Below are positions 7,043-12,789 of a DNA stretch of 12,789 bases, one piece after another (positions within the stretch are counted from its first letter, which is position 1; the number at the start of each line of letters is the position of its first letter). This stretch comes from Sphaerochaetaceae bacterium. GTDB taxonomy: Bacteria > Spirochaetota > Spirochaetia > Sphaerochaetales > Sphaerochaetaceae. Below the pieces are notes generated by a model. That model ran no database searches. It saw only the letters and a list, made by a program, of their open reading frames with translations, and was not told where the DNA came from. Where the stretch lies: positions 1 through 12,789 of the forward strand of contig JAKSPF010000017.1 in assembly GCA_024405065.1 (NCBI GenBank), written 5' to 3'. The position numbers and the translations under genes were made by a program.

Positions 7043-8131
7043 TCAGACCTCCGTTAATCCGGTTTTTTTTGTAAAAAACCTTTTTCGGAATTTTTCAAGA
7101 GCATAGGGGTTATTGATTACCATCTGCACTGAAACTATTATGAGGATTATTATTCCCTGCACGGTTTCAACCAGATTCGGCGGAACTGATGTAAGAATTT
7201 GCAGATTCACCTGACTGTAAAGCAATATTCCGAAACAGAAGGAAGCCGGAATTACCGCAATAGGGTGAAGTGCCGCAAACAGAGCAACAACAATGCCGGA
7301 AAAACCGTAACCTGACGTTATTCCGCTCATTGCTCGTCCCTGAACTCCCATAAGCTCCACGGCACCTGCCATTCCGGAACATGCTCCTGAAATGCACATT
7401 GCAATAATAAGATAGAAAGGAACATCAATTCCGCCGTAATTTGCGGCTCTTTCCGATGCTCCTGCTGCCCTCATTTTGTATCCCCATGTTGTTTTGAAGA
7501 GCAGTACATATATCACTGCAACCAGTATCAGTGCAAGAATAATCCCCTGATGAAGTGAAGCACCTCTGAAAAATTTTGAGAGTACGGCACTTTCCGGAAG
7601 ACGTGAACTCATCGGAGTTCCGGTTTTTTCATTGGGATCCAAAAGGGGAACTCTGATACAGAACAGGAAAAACTGGGTTGCGGCATAGTTGAGCATCACG
7701 GTGGAGAGCAGCTCACTTACTTCAAGCTTTGCTTTCAGAAAACCGGGAATGAAACCGTAGGCTGCTCCGGCAAGTGCCCCTGCAATGATGCAGAGCGGAA
7801 CAGCAACAAATTTAGGCAGTGCTTCACAGTGAAGGGCAACGGCACAGGAAGCTACAACTCCCATGTACATCTGTCCTTCAGCACCTATGTTGTTGATTCC
7901 GCATCTTGAAGATACGCATATACCCAGTGCAATGATTGTCAGCGGAATCATTCTTGTAAAAACTTCACAAAGTGAACGGAAATTTCTGAAAGGCATGGAA
8001 ATGATTATCCAGTAAGTTTCAAAAACGTTCCCGCCAACGGCAAGAATAACAAATGCACCCGCTATGAGTGCAATCAGAAATGCGCAGGCAATGACACTTA
8101 TCTTGAACCAAAGTTTGTAATTATTCATCAT
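7043..8131 (-). CDS. ABC importer permease, purine/nucleoside type (first permease, NupB/YufP-like)
   Basis: Partner permease of the importer, 362 residues, integral membrane protein of the BPD_transp_2 family. Residues 10-32 form the first hydrophobic helix. Typical motifs are CGINNIGAEGQMYMG (77-91), VSELLSTVMLNY (138-149), KTTWGYKMRAAGASERAANYGGI (213-235, the ATPase-docking loop), SGACSGMAGAVELMG (248-262) and GYGFSGIVVALFAALHP (274-290). The start overlaps the end of the ATPase gene by 11 nt. ATG 8131 is preceded by GGAG at 6 nt; an adjacent in-frame ATG at 8128 cannot be excluded. It pairs with the shorter permease that follows to form the usual heterodimer. Substrate specificity cannot be read from this subunit alone. 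Confidence 0.92.
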   Translation of the reverse strand: MMNNYKLWFKISVIACAFLIALIAGAFVILAVGGNVFETYWIIISMPFRNFRSLCEVFTRMIPLTIIALGICVSSRCGINNIGAEGQMYMGVVASCAVALHCEALPKFVAVPLCIIAGALAGAAYGFIPGFLKAKLEVSELLSTVMLNYAATQFFLFCIRVPLLDPNEKTGTPMSSRLPESAVLSKFFRGASLHQGIILALILVAVIYVLLFKTTWGYKMRAAGASERAANYGGIDVPFYLIIAMCISGACSGMAGAVELMGVQGRAMSGITSGYGFSGIVVALFAALHPIAVIPASFCFGILLYSQVNLQILTSVPPNLVETVQGIIILIIVSVQMVINNPYALEKFRKRFFTKKTGLTEV

Positions 8132-9647
8132 CCTTCACTCCTGCCATCAGAATTCCGAGTTGTTTTGTATTTGCTTCATTTTTTTTCAGAACCTTCTGTA
8201 TTTTACCCTTGAATATTACCGCAATCCTGTCACTGAGGTTCATTATTTCTTCAAGCTCTTCGGATATCAGAAGGATTCCCACTCCGTTTGTGCGAAGTTC
8301 AAGAAGCTGACGGTGAATGAATTCTGCAGCCCCCATATCAAGACCCCTGATAGGATAGACACATACCAGAAAACGCGGTTTTCTGCTTATTTCACGTGCT
8401 AAAATCACTTTTTGAATATTTCCGCCGGACAGTGACCCTGCTGTAAAGTTTATGTGAGGTGAACGGATATCAAATCTGCTCATCATTTCCTCTGCATAAT
8501 TTTCAATAATTTTGTTTTTCAGTATTTTGTGACTTGAAAACCTGCTGCTTTCACTGTCTTTCAGGATGAGGTTTTCTTTTATTGTCATGGAAGGCACAAT
8601 TCCTTCCACATTTCTTTCCTCCGGTATGTAACCCATACCGCTTGCTATTATCTCTCCGGGAGTTTTGTTGGCAAGTGAGGTCCCGAAGAATGTGTAGGTT
8701 CCGCTTTCACATTTTCTCAGACCGTTCAGAAATTCCGCAAGTTCTCTCTGTCCGTTTCCCGATACTCCTGCAAGACCCACAATCTCTCCGGCATTTACTT
8801 CAAGGTTGAAATGATCAAGAGCGTAGAAACCTCTGTCACTTTTTACACACAGATTCTTTACTGTCAGTGCAGGAGTGCCGTTGACCTGTTCCTCATTGTT
8901 TTCCGTGATATTCACTTTATGCCCCGTCATCATTTCCGCTATGTCTTTGGAACTGTAATCTGCAGTGTTCCCCTCAAACACAACACGTCCATGTCTCAGT
9001 ATTGCAACCTTGTGGCTGAGAGCCTTCACCTCATTCAACTTGTGGCTTATGAAAATTATGGAAAGCTCACTGCTCATCTTTTTAAGCAAAATTATAAGTT
9101 CATCCGTTTCCTGCGGGGTGAGGGCAGATGTCGGTTCATCAAGAATGAGAAACTTTGCTCCGAGACAGAGGGTCTTCACAAGTTCAACTCTCTGCTGTTC
9201 TCCTACCGAGAGTTGCCATATATATGCATCAGGGTCTGTAACAAGACCGTATTTTTCAGATATTTCATTTATTTTTGAACGAACCGAGTCCAAATCTACC
9301 CATGTGCCTTTCCAACAACTTTTCATGCCGAGAGCAATGTTCTCAAGAACCGTCATATTCGGCACGAGCATATACTGTTGGTGAACCATTCCTATTCCTG
9401 CATCAAATGCATCATTCGGAGATTTGAAATTAACCTCTTCGCCGTTTATGAACATTTTTCCGCTGTCCTGTTTGTACAGCCCCATTATGATGTTCATAAG
9501 TGTTGTTTTTCCTGCACCGTTTTCACCCACAAGTGCAAGAATTTCATGCCTGCCTACAGTGAGACTTATATCATCACTTGCCAAAACACCGGGGAAACGT
9601 TTTGTAATATGTCTGACTTTTAATTCTCTGATTTCAGTATTTTCCAT
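8121..9647 (-). CDS. ABC importer ATP-binding protein, tandem NBDs (NupA/YufO-like)
   Basis: Cytoplasmic ATPase that drives the two permeases. It has 508 residues, two fused nucleotide-binding domains as in sugar and nucleoside (CUT2-like) importers. NBD1 is canonical: Walker A GENGAGKT (41-48), signature LSVGE (146-150), Walker B FLILDE (166-171) and switch H202. NBD2 is degenerate. Its P-loop reads GVSGNGQR (294-301) without the lysine, while the signature LSGGN (406-410) is kept. The Walker B region FLVCVYPIRGLD has V430 and Y431 where aspartate and glutamate are expected. So one intact ATP site should remain; asymmetric sites are usual in this family, although tyrosine there looks uncommon. 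The start at 9647 has AAGG about 8 nt upstream and follows a 124-nt hairpin-rich gap after the BMP gene. Confidence 0.94.
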   Translation of the reverse strand: MENTEIRELKVRHITKRFPGVLASDDISLTVGRHEILALVGENGAGKTTLMNIIMGLYKQDSGKMFINGEEVNFKSPNDAFDAGIGMVHQQYMLVPNMTVLENIALGMKSCWKGTWVDLDSVRSKINEISEKYGLVTDPDAYIWQLSVGEQQRVELVKTLCLGAKFLILDEPTSALTPQETDELIILLKKMSSELSIIFISHKLNEVKALSHKVAILRHGRVVFEGNTADYSSKDIAEMMTGHKVNITENNEEQVNGTPALTVKNLCVKSDRGFYALDHFNLEVNAGEIVGLAGVSGNGQRELAEFLNGLRKCESGTYTFFGTSLANKTPGEIIASGMGYIPEERNVEGIVPSMTIKENLILKDSESSRFSSHKILKNKIIENYAEEMMSRFDIRSPHINFTAGSLSGGNIQKVILAREISRKPRFLVCVYPIRGLDMGAAEFIHRQLLELRTNGVGILLISEELEEIMNLSDRIAVIFKGKIQKVLKKNEANTKQLGILMAGVKDDE

Positions 9648-9666
9648 CCGAATACCTTATTCTTAT

Positions 9667-9689
9667 TTCCGGATACGGACGAACCGGAA
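9667..9689 (-). other. Hairpin near ATPase start
   Basis: TTCCGG (9667-9672) and CCGGAA (9684-9689) form a 6-bp inverted repeat with an 11-nt loop, about 20 nt before the ATPase ATG. It shares two bases with the neighbouring 9688-9704 hairpin, so the two may compete. A role in ATPase translation is inference. Confidence 0.35.
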
Positions 9690-9704
9690 CTGCGTCACGC
9701 AGTT
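9688..9704 (-). other. Short hairpin in BMP-ATPase gap
   Basis: AACTGCG (9688-9694) pairs with CGCAGTT (9698-9704) around a 3-nt loop, a 7-bp perfect stem. No T-run follows on either strand, so it is not an ordinary terminator. Confidence 0.45.
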
Positions 9705-9727
9705 TTGAAAGTGCTGTTGCACATAAG

Positions 9728-9755
9728 TATGCCGACCGCTTTTCCGGTCGGCATA
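9728..9755 (-). other. Strong intercistronic hairpin after BMP gene
   Basis: TATGCCGACCG (9728-9738) and CGGTCGGCATA (9745-9755) form a perfect 11-bp G/C-rich stem with a 6-nt loop (GAAAAG in the minus-strand RNA). It begins 16 nt after the BMP stop codon. The minus-strand sequence that follows (CTTATGTGCAAC) has no U-run, so it is a poor rho-independent terminator. A similar hairpin after a binding-protein gene is known to protect the upstream mRNA in other importer operons such as malE-malF. The same job, giving excess binding protein over the membrane complex, is likely here but inferred. Confidence 0.7.
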
Positions 9756-9771
9756 TTATAAACCGATGCAA

Positions 9772-10836
9772 TTACAGTTTTGTGTAGTCAACATCCTTAT
9801 AGTTTGCAACAAGGTCTGCCGCTTTTACAAATTCAGCCATCTTGCTTTCAACAGCTTTCTTCACCTCTGCGGTTGCTTTGGGATTAGAATCATTCCAGCC
9901 CCATTCAAATCCGCCGTTGTTGAAATTCATTGAAATTATTTCACCGCCGAGCTTACCTTTTTCAAACTTATCAACAAGACCGATGAGAACAGCCTTGTAG
10001 TTATATGAGGATGCCGCTATGCATTTGTAACCTTCATCAAGTGCAATCTGTGCAAGATCCTGACCTACCCACCATATTTCCTTATCAGGATAATCCGCAA
10101 CAGCCCTGAGTGCTCCGAGTGCCTGCTGGGAAGAACCGGTAAGAACATCACAACCTCCCTGTATGAGATTTTGTGCAAATTCTCCTGATTTTACAGTGTC
10201 GTTGAAATCACCGATATGTGTGACATCAATCTTACAAGATGGATTTACGCTCTGTACTCCAAGAACATAACCTCTGTTGTAACGAGCCGAATCACCGCCG
10301 TCTATGGGACCCACAAGACCTACATGGTTTGCCTTTGTGGTCATACCGGCAATTATACCTGACAGGTAACCTGTTTCTTCTGATTGTGGCATATAGCTGA
10401 ACACATTGGGACCGATGATGTCCGTTGTTGTTCCGAATGCGAACATAACATCAGGAAACTCTTTGGATGCTTCTTCAACCTGTGCTCTGTACTGTGAGCC
10501 GTGTACGATGATGATATTGTATCCGAGATTCACGTAAGTTCTGATTGCCGTCATTGTGTCGGCAGGCTGTGTGTTCTCAACGGCTTTGTAGTCTGAAATT
10601 TTCCCCTTGGGAAGCTCATTCATTGCCTGTGTGATTCCGTCATGCATTGCCTGACACCAACCCTTGTCATCAATGGTTGAGGAAACAATCAGTGCAACCT
10701 TGATTTCTTTTGCCTTTTCAACTGTCTTTTCAGCAGCTTTTCCGCTGTTGTCTGTCGGTTCTGCTTTCTTTGAACAGGAAACAGAAAGAACCAGAACAAG
10801 AGAAAGACAGAGAATAACAGTAAGTACCTTTTTCAT
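9772..10836 (-). CDS. BMP-family substrate-binding lipoprotein of purine/nucleoside ABC importer
   Basis: Surface- or periplasm-anchored receptor that captures the ligand and hands it to the ABC permeases encoded downstream. It has 354 residues: lipoprotein signal peptide MKKVLTVILCLSLVLVLSVS, then C21 as the lipidated cysteine (relaxed lipobox LSVS-C), a charged linker rich in K, E and A, and a BMP-type periplasmic fold from about residue 45. Recognisable stretches are STIDDKGWCQAMHDGI (53-68), IIIVHGSQY (108-116), GPIDGGDSARYNRGYVLGV (176-194), VLTGSSQQALGAL (231-243) and WWVGQD (255-260). I chose ATG 10836, with AGGAGAG 4 nt upstream, rather than an ATG at 10866 that would bury the signal peptide. 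T. pallidum PnrA, a purine nucleoside receptor, is a relative in the wider family. Context with the purine-type hydroxylase favours a purine ligand; riboflavin remains possible. Confidence 0.94.
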   Translation of the reverse strand: MKKVLTVILCLSLVLVLSVSCSKKAEPTDNSGKAAEKTVEKAKEIKVALIVSSTIDDKGWCQAMHDGITQAMNELPKGKISDYKAVENTQPADTMTAIRTYVNLGYNIIIVHGSQYRAQVEEASKEFPDVMFAFGTTTDIIGPNVFSYMPQSEETGYLSGIIAGMTTKANHVGLVGPIDGGDSARYNRGYVLGVQSVNPSCKIDVTHIGDFNDTVKSGEFAQNLIQGGCDVLTGSSQQALGALRAVADYPDKEIWWVGQDLAQIALDEGYKCIAASSYNYKAVLIGLVDKFEKGKLGGEIISMNFNNGGFEWGWNDSNPKATAEVKKAVESKMAEFVKAADLVANYKDVDYTKL

Positions 10837-10859
10837 ACATCTCTCCTGTGAAAAAAATT

Positions 10860-10873
10860 TGTACATCCGTACA
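10860..10873. promoter_or_regulatory. Candidate operator of the importer-hydroxylase operon
   Basis: TGTACATCCGTACA is an inverted repeat of two 5-bp arms (TGTAC/GTACA) around 4 nt. It lies 5 nt beyond the predicted -10 box and covers the predicted transcription start. A repressor bound there would block transcription. No regulator gene is in the window, and I recognise no known regulator for this motif. Confidence 0.4.
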
Positions 10874-10878
10874 CTGTT

Positions 10879-10908
10879 ATATTAGATGCAGAAACATTGA
10901 GTTGTCAA
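10879..10908 (-). promoter_or_regulatory. Promoter of the BMP-ABC-hydroxylase operon
   Basis: On the minus strand a perfect TTGACA (10903-10908) is followed after 18 nt by TAATAT (10879-10884). The start near 10872 would leave a leader of about 36 nt, too short for a purine riboswitch aptamer. The spacing is one longer than ideal and the -10 matches at four of six positions. Confidence 0.6.
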
Positions 10909-11002
10909 AGAAAAACGCTTCTATTGACATGGTTACGGAGAATATTTGATGATGACAATCAAGCACAATGTACACGGAGGAAATGTGCTATGGGTGAATA
11001 TT

Positions 11003-12694
11003 ATGGCTGAAGATTTACAAAAAGCTCTGGATTTATCGGTATCGTCAATGATTCTTTCTGCCAGCGGATGGCGTAAGGTTTTTGCTCTGTCAGGTGAAGA
11101 GGAAGACCGATGCAGTGAAATCAGTACAGCGGACAAACTTATCTGTACTGCGGTTGCACTGTCGTTTTACAGACACATCGGATGTACTGCCGGAGAGCAT
11201 CCTGTTTTGGTGGCTCGTGACGCAAGACCTACGGGAAAGGGAATCTGTGATGTGATATGCAGTGTCCTTGCTTCCGAAGGTATGAATGTGGCATACGCGG
11301 GAATATGCAGTGCACCGGAGATAATGGCACAGTCAGTGAAGCCTTGTTATTGCGGTTTTGTTTTTGTCTCGGCAAGTCACAATCCTATCGGTCATAACGG
11401 GATAAAGTTCGGAAAAAACGGCGGAGTTTTATCCGGAGAAGGTGTAAAACCGCTGATTGAAACATTCCGCAGACTGACTGAAGATGCACGGAATCTTCAG
11501 AGTGAATATGATGAGAGTATTAAATTTACGGTACCGGAGGACAGTGAGCTTAAGAAGGATTGTTTGCGTGATTATGCGGATTTTGTGAAACACACCACTT
11601 GTCCTGACGGTGATTTTTCTTCTTTTGCAAAGGCCGTTGCTTCAAGGAAACTTGGTATTGTTGCAGATCTTAACGGCAGCGCAAGGTGTTTGAGTATAGA
11701 CAAAACTTTTTTTTCTGAATTGGGAATAAAAACCTGTTTTGTAAACGACACGGCAGGAGAAGTGGTTCACGGTATAGTACCTGAAGGTGATAATCTTAAA
11801 ACGTGCCGTGATTTGCTTGAAAAGAAACACGCTGAGGACAGCTCATATTTTATAGGTTACGTTCCTGACAATGACGGAGACAGGGGCAATCTTGTCTGGT
11901 GTGATGATGAAGGACATGCGCATATTCTTATGGCTCAGGAGGTTTTTGCACTTTGTGTAAAGGCTACTTTGGAATATCACAGGGAGAAAGGAACTCAGAA
12001 TCTTGCCATTGCCGTGAACGGTCCCACTTCAATGAGGACAGATGAAATTGCCCGCAAATGCGGAGCAGAAGTGTTCCGTTCAGAAGTGGGTGAGGCAAAT
12101 GCGGTGAGTCTTGGAGATTCACTCCGCAAAAAAGGTTACAACGTACCCATTCTCGGTGAGGGGTCAAACGGAGGAAACATCACTTATCCCGCAAGGGTAA
12201 GAGACCCTATGAATACCCTGATGTGTCTGGTTCGCCTTGTATGCAAAGGAAAAACGTTAAGTGAAGAGATAGCAGGACTTCCGGTTTACACAACTACAAA
12301 CGCATTTTCACCGGAGGCAATTCTTCACCTGCAAACAAAAGATTACCCGGCATTGAAGGCTGTTTATGAGCGCAACTTTGAAAATCAGTGGCAACAGCAC
12401 ACAGAGGAACTTAAAGCATACGGAATAACCCGATATCTGGAGTTCCGGACGGACGGTATCGTTGAAAGACAGGAGAGCGGTCACTGTACTTCAGGTGGTC
12501 TGAAAATGTCGTTTTACGATTCTGCAAGCAGGTGTATTGCGTACATCTGGATGAGACCGAGCGGAACCGAACCTCTTTTCAGAATCTGTGCGGACGTACG
12601 CGGTGATAACAGAAAACTTCACGATATGCTGATAAACTGGCAGCGTGAGATGATTCTCAATGCAGAGAAAGAGCTCCTATTGCAGAACCGATAA
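11003..12694 (+). CDS. Phosphohexomutase (phosphoglucomutase/phosphomannomutase family)
   Basis: Cytoplasmic enzyme that interconverts hexose 1- and 6-phosphates through a phosphoserine intermediate. It has 563 residues, the size of long family members. SASHNPIGHNGIKF gives the catalytic serine S125. DNDGDR (289-294) is the magnesium loop, GEGSNGG (385-391) sits where the sugar-selecting loop is expected, and RPSGTEP (518-524) is the phosphate-binding loop. The metal and sugar loops differ slightly from the usual DGDGDR and GEESGG, so glucose versus mannose preference is open. Start choice is uncertain. ATG 11003 has GGGTGA 5 nt upstream and gives MAEDLQKAL. GTG 10985, 4 nt after a strong GGAGG, and ATG 10946 are in-frame alternatives. 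The gene is divergent from the BMP gene, and its 3' end overlaps a minus-strand reading frame by 38 nt. Confidence 0.92.
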   Translation: MAEDLQKALDLSVSSMILSASGWRKVFALSGEEEDRCSEISTADKLICTAVALSFYRHIGCTAGEHPVLVARDARPTGKGICDVICSVLASEGMNVAYAGICSAPEIMAQSVKPCYCGFVFVSASHNPIGHNGIKFGKNGGVLSGEGVKPLIETFRRLTEDARNLQSEYDESIKFTVPEDSELKKDCLRDYADFVKHTTCPDGDFSSFAKAVASRKLGIVADLNGSARCLSIDKTFFSELGIKTCFVNDTAGEVVHGIVPEGDNLKTCRDLLEKKHAEDSSYFIGYVPDNDGDRGNLVWCDDEGHAHILMAQEVFALCVKATLEYHREKGTQNLAIAVNGPTSMRTDEIARKCGAEVFRSEVGEANAVSLGDSLRKKGYNVPILGEGSNGGNITYPARVRDPMNTLMCLVRLVCKGKTLSEEIAGLPVYTTTNAFSPEAILHLQTKDYPALKAVYERNFENQWQQHTEELKAYGITRYLEFRTDGIVERQESGHCTSGGLKMSFYDSASRCIAYIWMRPSGTEPLFRICADVRGDNRKLHDMLINWQREMILNAEKELLLQNR

Positions 12695-12789
12695 CCGGTG
12701 CATTTTCGGTGCCGATAAAAACCGCACTTCTGCCGTAAAATGACAGTATTTCATTAAGATATTTCTCCGTAAATTCCTTGAGATATTTT
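12657..12789 (-). CDS. C-terminal end of an unidentified protein, cut by the window edge
   Basis: An open frame enters from the right edge on the minus strand and stops at a TGA read at 12659-12657, giving 43 residues. The composition looks like real protein: a helical, charged start (KYLKEFTEKYLNEI) and a glycine- and alanine-rich end, GTENAPVIGSAIGALSLH. Such a PVIGSAIGAL tail recalls the last helix of sugar kinases of the actin/hexokinase fold, which would suit a phosphohexomutase neighbour, but 43 residues are too few to name it. It lies tail-to-tail with the mutase and shares 38 nt with it. The sequence beyond the window would settle its identity. Confidence 0.5.
   Translation of the reverse strand, partial: KYLKEFTEKYLNEILSFYGRSAVFIGTENAPVIGSAIGALSLH

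Noticed and set aside
8811..9278. 155-codon plus-strand open frame opposite the ABC ATPase
   Set aside because: Antisense shadow of a well-conserved coding region; no ribosome site and no recognisable protein motif.
10837..10866. Longer BMP start at 10866
   Set aside because: It would place ten polar or aromatic residues before the lipoprotein signal peptide; ATG 10836 has AGGAGAG at good spacing.
10837..10945. Purine riboswitch ahead of the importer operon
   Set aside because: The predicted leader is only about 36 nt, and I see no three-way junction with the conserved loop bases of the purine aptamer.
12695..12789. Rho-independent terminator after the mutase
   Set aside because: GGTGC repeats are present but are direct rather than inverted, and no stable stem with a T-run can be drawn.
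1..12789. Mobile elements, CRISPR array, toxin-antitoxin pairs, in-frame UGA selenocysteine codons
   Set aside because: No transposase or integrase motifs, no regularly spaced repeats, no small paired frames, and every recognised gene ends at a stop consistent with its family length.

Overview
The window looks like a compact chromosomal segment of an anaerobic bacterium. A Treponema-like spirochaete fits best: a BMP-type purine or nucleoside importer whose binding protein is a lipoprotein with a relaxed lipobox (LSVSC), moderate G+C by eye, and an oxygen-sensitive molybdenum hydroxylase carrying many Fe-S clusters. This assignment is inference from gene content. No marker gene in the window settles it.

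Layout. At the left end is a minus-strand tRNA-Leu(CAG) with a very good sigma70-type promoter. Its upstream region is shared with trpB, which reads rightward. trpB runs tail-to-tail into folA, overlapping by 21 nt. folA (dihydrofolate reductase) is the second gene of a leftward thyA-folA pair, the two-enzyme dTMP/folate cycle, which has its own promoter just upstream of thyA. Next comes a five-gene leftward block from about 10.84 to 3.09 kb: a BMP-family lipoprotein, a double-domain ABC ATPase, two membrane permeases, and a 997-residue molybdenum hydroxylase. The last four genes are almost gapless. At the right end a phosphohexomutase reads rightward, divergent from the BMP gene. It overlaps, tail-to-tail, the last codons of an unidentified minus-strand gene that runs off the window.

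How the genes fit together. The five-gene block looks like an uptake-and-oxidation unit for purines. The BMP protein would capture a purine or nucleoside, the ABC core would import it, and the hydroxylase would oxidise (or reduce) the base. The hydroxylase is the most interesting object here. One chain holds two [2Fe-2S] clusters, the complete Mo-cofactor region with both purine-type active-site residues, and a C-terminal ferredoxin module with sixteen cysteines for four [4Fe-4S] clusters. No FAD subunit is seen. Electrons would therefore leave through a built-in 4Fe-4S wire rather than a flavin. A 14-bp palindrome over the predicted start of the BMP transcript is a plausible operator, and hairpins in the BMP-ATPase gap could give the binding protein more mRNA than the membrane genes.

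No mobile element, CRISPR array, rRNA or convincing rho-independent terminator was seen.
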